From Fen-1298 sp963833465 (GTDB lineage Bacteria; Bacteroidota; Ignavibacteria; UBA10030), in NCBI GenBank assembly GCA_963833465.1, contig CAWHXW010000004.1:1-64000 (forward strand): a DNA stretch of 64,000 nt, read 5' to 3'. Positions 8,678-17,246 of the stretch are shown here, piece by piece. The notes beneath the pieces were generated by a model that worked only from the letters and a program-made list of their open reading frames with translations, made no database searches and was not told the origin of the DNA. Within the stretch, counting starts at the first letter, position 1. Every line of letters begins with the position of its first letter. A program made the position numbers and the translations under genes.

Positions 8678-8825
8678 AGCTAACGGACAGGAGCTAAGCT
8701 GCGGCGACGTGTAGCCAGTTCCTTGTAGACTATACGCGCGGCAGACATCGCCTTTCCCTTAAAAATTTTTTGCGCGCGGCGAAAAGCTGACAGCTGGTTC
8801 CGTCAGCTTGAGCGACTGGTTAGGC
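8678..8825 (-). repeat. attC site 6
   Basis: Left box AGCTAAC (8678-8684), right box GTTAGGC (8819-8825). It is 148 bp and nearly identical through its centre to attC 4. It ends the cassette that holds the 255-residue membrane protein. Confidence 0.88.
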
Positions 8826-9570
8826 GCTGATAGTGAGGGCTGATTTTACAGTCTGTATGACCATTGTGATCTACTAAGAAACAACCACGACACCATTTTT
8901 CATCATTGATTTTGTATGCACTTTCAACTTGGTATCTTAATTTTGCCGAATCATCGACAACGTAATAAAATGGACAGCCGCCGTTTTCTAACATGTAATT
9001 TTCTATTTTTTCATTAGCCTTTCTCAAACTAGCAGACAATGTAAATATCCTCACACCACCAATAGAAATTAAACTGCTAAATAACGTGAAACTAAAAACA
9101 GTTAGCATGTGACCTATTTGTATCTCACCAATTGTTGTTTTACCCAACCATAAAAGCAGAACAAAAACCAAAACAGCCAACCCAGATATTATCGAAACAA
9201 TCTTCCCGAGAGTTTCTACTATAGATTGAAATTTTGTTTTAGTGTCATGCGGTAACTTTGAATTGTTTGAAACCTTAGGTATTGGCGAAACGTCACTGAT
9301 TGTATTATCAATTGAAGGAGAGTTAAAAATATTGATTTCAACATGTTGTGCGTTTTCGAAATTGACAGGAGCGTTTTGTTCGGTCATAACGGTATCCTTT
9401 TCAAAATTGTCATGCTTAAAGTAGGGACTATTGCTAACATCATATCTTGTTTTTGCATATTTCCAAGGGTTATCCATAGGTGAAGTGCCTAATTGTATTC
9501 TGACGCTGGTTGCTTGCCGCGGAATCCATTCGAGGTGCTTAATCAATTCTCTCGGAATGATCTTTGCCAT
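8803..9570 (-). CDS. Membrane protein of unknown function with a C-terminal cysteine cluster
   Basis: 255 residues if the first ATG is used. Two membrane helices lie at about residues 120-143 and 150-175. The C-terminal domain contains CPF, a CRGC pair and a later C, a possible metal site. Two starts are possible: ATG at 9570 without an SD, or ATG at 9387 (MTEQNAPVNFENAQ) with AAAAGGA seven bases upstream. The second is better supported by ribosome-binding context, but the upstream part is open and protein-like. The stop TGA lies within attC 6, so the last eight codons are site-encoded. Confidence 0.62.
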   Translation of the reverse strand: MAKIIPRELIKHLEWIPRQATSVRIQLGTSPMDNPWKYAKTRYDVSNSPYFKHDNFEKDTVMTEQNAPVNFENAQHVEINIFNSPSIDNTISDVSPIPKVSNNSKLPHDTKTKFQSIVETLGKIVSIISGLAVLVFVLLLWLGKTTIGEIQIGHMLTVFSFTLFSSLISIGGVRIFTLSASLRKANEKIENYMLENGGCPFYYVVDDSAKLRYQVESAYKINDEKWCRGCFLVDHNGHTDCKISPHYQRLTSRSS

Positions 9571-9607
9571 TTGCGAATAGAATATAAAATCAAATGCTGT
9601 TTTCAGC

Positions 9608-9760
9608 GCCTAACGGACCGGAGCTAAACTGCGGCGGCGAAGTGCCGCCGCCATGTAGTTCGTTGCGCGGACGTTCTATTCAGATGCTCCTAAGTCCGTC
9701 CAACAACGCGCGGCGAAATCGTCGACGGCTGGTTCCGTCAGCTTGAGCGACTGGTTAGCT
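9608..9760 (-). repeat. attC site 7
   Basis: Left box GCCTAAC (9608-9614), right box GTTAGCT (9754-9760). The centre adds a local hairpin (GGCGGCG AAGTG CCGCCGCC) and shares AACGCGCGGCGAAATCGTCG with attC 4 and 8. 153 bp. Confidence 0.88.
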
Positions 9761-9770
9761 GGCAATTGTC

Positions 9771-11828
9771 TTACTTCATTAAGATCAATTTCTTGGATTT
9801 AACAATATTTCCGGCAGTGAGTCTGTAGAAATACACTCCGCTTGCCATGTTCGCCACATTCCATAGTCTGGTGTAAGTTCCTGCCTGCAATTCTTCGGAA
9901 ACAAGCGCTGTTATTTCTCTTCCTAACAGATCAAATATTTCCAGCGTCACAAGAGAACGCGATGAAATAACAAATGAGATTGTCGTTGATGGGTTAAAGG
10001 GATTGGGATAAGCATTACTTAAATAAAATTCTTTGAGATTTCCAGCTTTGTCATTCTCTACAGAGGTAACCATCTCAGAAATGGGGCGTCTGCTGACACT
10101 GCTTGCCCAGGTACCAGAAAAAAGATAGGGTCCGCAAGGTGCAAGCGAATAAACAATGGGACTTGTTAAGCCAACGCCGACAGATATCCAGTTCGTCCCA
10201 CGATTGGTTGAAAGGAAGACTCCGCCTCCACCGCCTGCAAATAAATCCGTTCCACTTTTCGCAAAGGCATAGATTGAGCTGTTTGTCAATCCTGAATTGG
10301 CGTTTCTCCAAGTTGAACCACTATCAGGTGAGACGAAAGCTCCTGCATCATTTGATCCAACGAAGAGATCGGCGCCACTCGCAAATATCGTGTTAATGAG
10401 AGTTCCAGTCAGACCATTGTTGGCCACCGTCCAGTTCGAACCATTGTCGGTTGAACGATACACTCCTCCTCCCCATGTTCCGGCGTACAGGTTCTCACCA
10501 TTGACTGCGAGAGCACTTACGTTTTCGTTCGTTAGCCCTGTGTTAGTCGCAGTCCAATTTTCACCTAGATTAGTCGACAAAAACACCCCTCCTCCGCTTG
10601 TCCCGGCAAAGATGTTGAGCCCGTTGAACGCTAATGAAGAAACTCCCACATTTGTCAAGCCGGTATTGATGGTTATCCAGCTTTGCCCATCGTCGGTTGA
10701 TCGGAAAACGCCACCATTGGTGCCCGCAAATAACATCGTGTCATATGTGGTAAAATAGCGTATATATGTGTTTGTCAAGCCAGTGTTGATGGCTGTCCAA
10801 CTCGCGCCATAGTCATTAGAGCGGAACGCTCCACCTCCATTTGTCCCTGCAAATAGATTGTTTCCGATAACTCCGAAGAACCATATAGTTGCACCAGTCA
10901 GCCCGAAATTGCAAACAGTCCAGTTTGTGTCTCCAGCCGTCAATCGGAAGACACCTTGATTTGTACCTGCAAAGAGGTTTGTCCCCATGATTGCTATTGA
11001 TTCTACAGAAAGACTGGCCAGCCCATTGCCAACAGATGCCCAGTGTTTGGCACCATCAGTCGAACTAAACATTCCACCAGCAGTTCCGGCGAAAACGCTA
11101 TTGGCACCAGTCGCAAAAGTCAAGACTTGAGTGTTTCCGAGTCCAACGTTTGAGGTTGTCCAGGTATTTCCATTGTCTGTAGAAAGAAACACACCTGCAT
11201 TAGTTCCTGCAAAGACATTTTCCCCATCCACCGCAAAGCAGTAGATGTAATTGTTGGTTAGTCCCGTATTCGCAACTGCCCAATTCGAACCATTGTCGGT
11301 TGAACGATACACTCCTCCTCCCCATGTTCCGGCGTAGAGGTTCTCACCACTGACTGCGAGAGCACTTACGTTTTCGTTCGTTAGCCCTGTGTTAGTCGCA
11401 GTCCAATTTTCACCTAGATTAGTCGATAAAAACACCCCTCCTCCTCTTGTCCCAGCGATGATGTTGGCGCCACTGGCCACGAGACTAGAAACGTTCGTGT
11501 TTGACAGACCACTATTAACGGCTAACCACGTCATGCCTTTGTCAGTGGAATGATAGATGCCTGTTTCTGACCCAGCAAAAAGATCCGAATTAATCACGAT
11601 AAGCCGAACGTAATACAAATCTGTATTGACCCTCGACCAACTTGCTGCGCTATCGCTGGAAGAGAACACACCAACATCTGTTCCCACAAAAACATCCGAG
11701 TTGCTGATCGCAAATGAATAAATGACACCTTCGTAGGGACCGTTGGTTTGGGTCCATTGGGCATGTAATAAATTCGCTCCGGCCAATAGGCACAACAACA
11801 TACAGGGGAGTTGGAAAATGTGTTTCAT
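9771..11828 (-). CDS. Secreted Asp-box (BNR/sortilin-type) beta-propeller protein with T9SS sorting domain
   Basis: A 685-residue exported protein. Signal peptide MKHIFQLPCMLLCLLAGANL ending HAQ, then about a dozen repeats of roughly 43 residues built around Asp-box motifs (S-T-D-x-G-x-x-W; for example RSTDNGSNW, LSTNLGENW), typical of sortilin/BNR propellers. The last 80 residues are a T9SS type A sorting domain: YPNPFNPSTTISF, LLGREITALV, SGVYFYRLTAG, KKLILMK. It should be exported by Sec, then moved to the surface by type IX secretion. The ATG at 11828 has AAAGGAG six bases upstream. Two repeats are duplicated almost exactly 849 bp apart. Likely a surface adhesin or binding protein; the ligand is unknown. 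Confidence 0.87.
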   Translation of the reverse strand: MKHIFQLPCMLLCLLAGANLLHAQWTQTNGPYEGVIYSFAISNSDVFVGTDVGVFSSSDSAASWSRVNTDLYYVRLIVINSDLFAGSETGIYHSTDKGMTWLAVNSGLSNTNVSSLVASGANIIAGTRGGGVFLSTNLGENWTATNTGLTNENVSALAVSGENLYAGTWGGGVYRSTDNGSNWAVANTGLTNNYIYCFAVDGENVFAGTNAGVFLSTDNGNTWTTSNVGLGNTQVLTFATGANSVFAGTAGGMFSSTDGAKHWASVGNGLASLSVESIAIMGTNLFAGTNQGVFRLTAGDTNWTVCNFGLTGATIWFFGVIGNNLFAGTNGGGAFRSNDYGASWTAINTGLTNTYIRYFTTYDTMLFAGTNGGVFRSTDDGQSWITINTGLTNVGVSSLAFNGLNIFAGTSGGGVFLSTNLGENWTATNTGLTNENVSALAVNGENLYAGTWGGGVYRSTDNGSNWTVANNGLTGTLINTIFASGADLFVGSNDAGAFVSPDSGSTWRNANSGLTNSSIYAFAKSGTDLFAGGGGGVFLSTNRGTNWISVGVGLTSPIVYSLAPCGPYLFSGTWASSVSRRPISEMVTSVENDKAGNLKEFYLSNAYPNPFNPSTTISFVISSRSLVTLEIFDLLGREITALVSEELQAGTYTRLWNVANMASGVYFYRLTAGNIVKSKKLILMK

Positions 11829-11914
11829 CGGTTTCTCCTTTCCCGAATTGCATAAAGGCAATTGCATAAAGGCAATTGCACTAACTCGTGTAGCAACGCA
11901 ATGATTTTTTTGCG

Positions 11915-12065
11915 TTCTAACGAATCGCGGCTTAGCTTACGGCGGAATACAGTAAGTTATTAGTAGCGCATACGCGCGCGACTTGCTGCATCCTTCCTAA
12001 TTGTTCCACAACGCGCGGCGAAATCGTCGACGGCTACTTCCGTCAGCTTGAGCGCCTGATTAGGC
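11915..12065 (-). repeat. attC site 8 (degenerate boxes)
   Basis: Left box TTCTAAC (11915-11921), right box ATTAGGC (12059-12065). Both outer boxes and the left inner arm (GGCTTAGCTTACGG) depart from the array consensus. This is the most worn site here and may recombine poorly. The centre is of the short GC-rich type. 151 bp. Confidence 0.82.
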
Positions 12066-12072
12066 CGCAATT

Positions 12073-14308
12073 TCATTTTAGTAAAACAAGTTTCTTTGTT
12101 ATCGTATAAGAACCGACTACGAGTCGGTAAAAATAAATCCCACTCGCACACTCCCGAGCATGCCATGTTATCGTATATGTTCCAATTTCTTTCTTACTAT
12201 TTACGAGAGTTGCTACTTCCTTACCAATCAAGTTGTACACTTTCAATGTTACGTATGAACTTTGCGGTATTGAAAATGCGATTTGGGTTGAAGGATTAAA
12301 CGGATTTGGATAATTCTGATAAAGAGAATATGAAGTAGGTGTTTTATTGAGTTTATTTTGTACTGATGTCACTTGCTGTTTACTTCTATATACGCCGTTG
12401 GCAGAGGTACCGGCAAATAGATAACCTGATGGCGATAAATACAGAGTATTTACATCCTGTGATGATAAACCGCCTGAATTTACTTGGTTCCATGAATTAC
12501 CGTTATCGGTTGATAAATAAACTCCATTACTATCAGCCGCATAATCAGGTATATCCATCTGATCTTGAAATGAAACACCTGCAAAGATATCTCCAGCTTT
12601 ATTCGTGCATAGTGAGATATCTGCATCAACTCTTAGATTTGTATACTTCCAAGTATTTCCATTATTTGAAGAACGATAAACGCCAGGATTTGCATATCCT
12701 GTGACTGCGTAAGCAGTTGTTGAGACATAAAGGATACCAGTGTCAGTAACTGCTAGTGAATAGAAATTTTTGTTGAGGGTCATGTCCCCATTAATAGCCG
12801 TCCAAGTATTGCCATTATCAGTAGAACGGTATATACCATAAGCTTCTAGCACTGCAAAAATAGTACTCGAAGAGTCAATGACAAGTGAATTTACATTATA
12901 AAATCTAAATCCCGACAAATCTTCATAATATGGCAACCCTTCATTAGTAGGGCTCCAAGCAGATCCATTATCTGTTGTTCTAAATATCCCTGTTACTGAA
13001 GCAGCAAAAACATCACCAGCCTTGTTCGTTACTAGCGCGGAAAAATAAGTATTCATAGTGCCAGATTGTGACCACGTCTTTCCGGTATCGAGCGAGACGA
13101 ATACTCTGCCACTATCATCTCCGGGTCCCCCATATGTGGCTGCAAAAATATATCTCGATGTATTCACCACTATTGCACTGAAATTACAATTTCCAAAGTC
13201 AATCTTTGGAGGGTTCCAAGTTGCCCCGTTATCGTTAGTACTAAATATTCTTCCACATGATCCACTATAAATAAAGCCATCTGAACTGCCTGATAGACAC
13301 CCAATACTGACAGCAGCTAGACCTGTATTTGAAGAACTCCATGAAGAACCAATATCGGTTGAGAGAAAAATTCCATTATAATTTCCCGTAATGATTTTTG
13401 AAGAAGGTAAAATGGTGATAGAAGTAAAACAGATTTTTGGCGATTGCGGATTGGTGTACACCCATGAAATTCCATTATTTGTTGACCGAATAAGGCCGCT
13501 GTCTGTTCCAGCGTAGATATCACCTGAAGCTGTTGTTCCAAAACAATATATGTTTTCTTGCAAAATTTGGTTCCAATCAGCACCAGTGTCAGAGGATAAG
13601 AATAGCCCGGGACCAAAAGATCCAGTTGGTCCATTATTATCTGCACCAATGAGAATATTTCCTGATGGATGGAAAAGAAAAGAATTCACATGAGGAAAAC
13701 TAACTCCTAAATTGTTCCAGGTAATGCCTTGATTTGTTGAAATGGTAATCCCGGAATAACTTACAGACCAAATATTACCAACCTGGCTAATACCTAATTT
13801 ATATATATCTCCTGTATATATCCGGTTCCAATGTTCACCATTATCGATGCTGCTGTAAATACCTGGTATTGTATCATTTGGGAGTGAAAAGGCTGGCCGG
13901 TAACAAGCCGCGTAAATTTGATCGTTAGTGTCAACTACAATATCAGATATACCTGAAGCAGGCAATCCGGTTTTAGTCTGAGTCCATGTTATTCCATCAT
14001 CAGTAGAACGAAAAATTCCAAAGCCGTCTGAGCCAGCAAACAAATAATCTAGCGAGTTTATTTCAATTACCGAGATATTTTTATTTCGTAAACCGACAAA
14101 CGACCAAGTTGAACCAATGTCAGTTGATCTATAAACTCCTCCTCCAGTTCCAGCATAAATATAACCTGTAAGAATTACGTACAATGCTATTAATACTACC
14201 GCCATACGGACCGTTTGTTTGCTGCCAAAAGTCCGTTTGTGCAAAGCTGAAAGTGAAAATGAATACTATTGGGAAGCAGATTAACATAAGAAAGAATTGT
14301 CGTTTCAC
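12073..14308 (-). pseudogene. Asp-box beta-propeller protein with T9SS sorting domain, frameshifted after the signal peptide
   Basis: The long open frame (12073-14244) encodes about 13-14 Asp-box repeats (RSTDNGNTW, LSTDIGSSW) and a T9SS sorting domain (YPNPFNPSTQIAF, SGIYFYRLVVG, KKLVLLK) but lacks a good start: it opens with a TTG and no signal peptide. In another frame, AGGAGG (14316-14321) is seven bases before a GTG at 14308 that encodes a textbook signal peptide (MKRQFFLMLICFPIVF ... FAQ) and TNGPYGGSINSIV, matching the mature N-terminus of the neighbouring cassette protein. The frames meet at about 14165-14185, near TTCTTACAGG, where one extra T explains the shift. It is either a recently broken gene or a sequence error; programmed shifting is less likely. 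Confidence 0.75.
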
Positions 14309-14475
14309 TTTGCATCCTCCTAGCCATTATCAAGCAATTATAATTCACTATCGACTAATTGTTTTTCAAAACCTAAATCAGACAAAAAGACAACTCTACG
14401 CCTTTTTATGTTCCTTCGTTCATTGTTATTATTCATAAATATTATTACTCTTTGAAAAATCGAGCGGCGATTGCG

Positions 14476-14673
14476 CCCTAACGGATGGCGGCTAAGCTGC
14501 CGCAATGATAACTTTCAAAATGTACTAAACGAAACAAGTTTTATGTTGATAACAAAATTGAATTGTACTTTCGGCACTTCGTACAACAAACATAATAATA
14601 AAAACGATAACCCACCACAAGCCATGCTTAACGTACCAACGCTCATTCGGTCAGCTTGAGCCGCTGGTTAGGG
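14476..14673 (-). repeat. attC site 9
   Basis: Left box CCCTAAC (14476-14482), right box GTTAGGG (14667-14673), arms GGCGGCTAAGCTGC and CAGCTTGAGCCGC. It is 198 bp, the longest site here, of the long AT-rich type. Confidence 0.88.
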
Positions 14674-14694
14674 CGCACACATAAATTAGTGATA

Positions 14695-15165
14695 CTAAAT
14701 ATTTTCAAATGTATAATACACAGTGAACTCGCCATCTTTAACAATAATTGTATCAGTCTTTGTAGGATTGATTCCTATGAAGGAAAATGTGCCACAAATT
14801 TCACTTTTCGATTGATCTGACAAAGAGATATTTAAACCGCCTGCATATGGAATTGCAAAGTGATTAACTATGAAAATAGATGTATCATTTAGTGATGGAC
14901 TACTCTGCACTTGCGATTGTCTCCACATATAATCACCTTGTGCAATTTGAAATAGATACATTTGAACTGTATCCCTTTTTGATGATGCCTTTATGTCTAT
15001 CAACCCATTGTAGTACAAAGCCGAAACGTTAAATGTATCTCTTACTCCATTGACTGTGGCAAACATTGTGCTGATACCAATTGGCTCTGTGGTTTGGGAT
15101 TTTTTGCAACAAAGACAAGTGAACAAACCGAGAAGAACAAGAATTAGAAATATGTAATGTCTCAT
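14695..15165 (-). CDS. Small lipoprotein of unknown function
   Basis: 156 residues. The N-terminus is a lipoprotein signal: a hydrophobic stretch (YIFLILVLLGLFT) followed by a CLCC cluster at about residues 17-20, after which KKSQTTEP gives a typical hydrophilic linker. The mature part is strand-rich and ends GTFSFIGINP ... VKDGEFTVYYTF, resembling small Bacteroidota lipoproteins of the DUF6252 kind. That family name is a tentative match from memory of the motif order. Sole gene of its cassette, 21 bp from attC 9. Confidence 0.7.
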   Translation of the reverse strand: MRHYIFLILVLLGLFTCLCCKKSQTTEPIGISTMFATVNGVRDTFNVSALYYNGLIDIKASSKRDTVQMYLFQIAQGDYMWRQSQVQSSPSLNDTSIFIVNHFAIPYAGGLNISLSDQSKSEICGTFSFIGINPTKTDTIIVKDGEFTVYYTFENI

Positions 15166-15189
15166 TTGTTTATCCTTATCATTTGTGCG

Positions 15190-15385
15190 CCCTAACGGAT
15201 GGCAACTAAGCTGCCACGTTGAATATTATCAAATTGTACCGAACGAAACAAGTTTCATGCTGAAAACCAAATTAATAAATACAAAAGTCATAGGTTCTAT
15301 AAACTAAATAATGAAAACAAAACCCACCACAAGCCATGCGTAATGTATCCAAGCTCATCTGGTCAGCTTGAGTTGCTGGTTATGT
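15190..15385 (-). repeat. attC site 10
   Basis: Left box CCCTAAC (15190-15196), right box GTTATGT (15379-15385). Long type, 196 bp, with centre blocks shared with sites 2, 9 and 11. It terminates the short cassette that has no clear gene. Confidence 0.88.
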
Positions 15386-15663
15386 TATAGTTTATTTAAT
15401 GTACAAACTTTCCGTAAAACAATATTCGCTAATACCATCAATACTTTAATTTTTCTGAGCACGAGCAGCGCATCACCGAGATTCTTTTTGGTATTTAACT
15501 CATCCTGCTTTTGTGCTTTCGTAAAAAACAAAACTTGTTAACAACCCAACCTTGTAGAAAGCAACCAACATTTAAACCTGCCCATCGCACATAAAAACTA
15601 AAGCCAATAGAAAACAATTACTAAACCAAATAAGTAACGAACACAAAGTGCGCTGCACGTGCA
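15386..15663 (-). other. Body of a short cassette with no convincing gene
   Basis: These 278 bp between attC 10 and attC 11 contain no protein gene above about 30 codons that looks real. The best candidate on the cassette strand is a 23-codon frame at 15571-15500 beginning MLVAFYKVGLLTSFVF, hydrophobic, without a clear SD. A non-coding RNA or promoter cassette is equally possible. No terminator-like hairpin with a T run is evident. Confidence 0.5.
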
Positions 15664-15858
15664 ACATAACGGATGGGCACTAAGCTGCGGCACTGCAAAC
15701 CCGGCAACATGTACCAAACGAAACAGGTTAACGCACCAAATTAAATTATTTGGACTAAAGTTATGATTTACACTAAACATAATTATATTTTCAAAACCCA
15801 CCACCAGCAATGCTAATTGCAGTGAGCTCTAACCGTCAGCTTGAGTGCCTGGTTAGGT
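15664..15858 (-). repeat. attC site 11 (of the attI-proximal cassette)
   Basis: Left box ACATAAC (15664-15670), right box GTTAGGT (15852-15858). The sequence just inside the cassette, GTTAGGTGGCGGCGT, is repeated in inverted form at the attI end (18609-18624), as expected when the cassette end pairs with the insertion boundary. Long type, 195 bp. Confidence 0.88.
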
Positions 15859-16071
15859 GGCGGCGTTTATTATTTTTTTAACTCCTAAATAATGGAGTCT
15901 GCCACTTACCTTTTAATTTTAATTTAATGCTATTAACTTGCAGCGAACAATTTTTATCTTTCATATTTTTTTCAGCGTAGCTTTAATTAATAAATGCAAA
16001 ACAAAAATTTTCCGTTTTGTGCGAGGGGCAGAGGGGATTAAGGGGTGAATGCCCGAGCACAAAACACCTTA

Positions 16072-17246
16072 TTATCGATTTCCTTTTGCTCGATTGTGTG
16101 TCTTACACAAGCATTTGGCAATTCTTAATATCAGTTGCACCACCCTTACTCCATGCCGAAACATGGTCGGCATCCATTTCGTCAAAATTCCAAATCTTAC
16201 TCTTGTTGGCATCATGCCCAATGGCGCAGAGCGGACAGTTTGATTTGCTTTTGTTTTAGCTTTTGCGGTTTGTTGTCTGCAGTAAACAGATTTTTTAGTT
16301 GCCTCATCAAAGACTCGAACATCAAGTAATTTCGTATCAGTTGAACCGCCAAGAATATATTCAAAAATACCTTTGCGATTTTTGATATACGGATCACCGT
16401 AAAGCTTTTGCACTTCGGCTGATACCTTTGCGGGATTATAGCTTTCTTGTGATACTCCTCGTACAGTCGTCCCCACTCAAGTCCGCGCATCTCGCTTTCC
16501 ACATCGGTAAATACACTAGAAACCCAATCAATGACACTGTTGAAATATTTTTTTAACTCGTTAATATTTTTGTCTTTGCGATGATTGCTCATATAATCGC
16601 CAATATTGCCTTTGCTTACCCAATCCAGTGCACATTCCAAAAAATCTTGCCTGTTGGCACTACCTGATACATATGCACTCCATTTTTGAATGTTGGCATT
16701 TTGGCTATTACTGAATTCCTCTTTGCCAAGCGTTACAAATGGGCCAGAATATACAGCATTGAGTAGTTCCTGATCATTCAGTGGAACGCCGGCAATATTG
16801 ATTGTTTTGAACCATTCTTTTATCTCGCTTTCCGTTCCTTCACATTCATAAATTAGTAGTTTTGTTTCCAAAATCTTGTTTTGCTTGTCTTTTGCCATAC
16901 CGCTAAAATATCTGCTGCATCCCATTTTCATCTTTGATGGCAAATTTGTCGGTCACAAATCGTCCAAGACTGGTGATGCGTTGTTGTCCGTCTAAAACTT
17001 CAAAATTGTCTTCACTAACTTTATTAAAATAAATCAATCCTATTGGATATTCTTTAAGGACTGATTCGATGACGGCCATGCTTCTCTTTTTCCTCCGTCG
17101 GACGCATAGATATAGTTACGCTGATACTCCGGTTGAATAGTGAGTTTGCCAGACAAACCAAACAACCCCTTGCCCTCAAGTTCGTTATAGACAAACCCAT
17201 CGCAAATATCTTTGACAGTGATGTTGGTTTTTAAAATTGTTTTCAT
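16072..17246 (-). pseudogene. DUF262-HNH nuclease (GmrSD-like), multiply frameshifted
   Basis: Joining frames rebuilds a protein of about 390 residues. The N-terminal DUF262 domain shows LTIQPEYQRNYIYA, then in a second frame VLDGQQRITSLGRF, the DGQQR motif of DUF262/ParB-like nucleotide-hydrolysing domains. The C-terminal HNH module reads NCPLC ... MDADHVSAW ... CKTHNRAKGNR, again across frames. Breaks lie near 17100, 16910, 16245 and 16105, each explained by a one-base insertion or deletion. The ATG overlaps the end of the upstream methylase reading frame (ATGA), so the two were coupled. Family knowledge: DUF262-HNH proteins cut modified or foreign DNA. In its present form no full-length product is made. 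Confidence 0.82.

Noticed and set aside
9771..14244. Regular repeats resembling a CRISPR or satellite array
   Set aside because: They are protein repeats: 43-residue Asp-box units in open frames, with variable spacing at DNA level.
15598..15810. A 70-codon frame across attC 11
   Set aside because: It lies mostly in the attC site and its composition comes from the repeat.
58..15858. attC sites as REP elements or terminators
   Set aside because: Outer boxes, arm polarity with one extra base, spacing by genes of one strand and the adjacent IntI identify them as attC.
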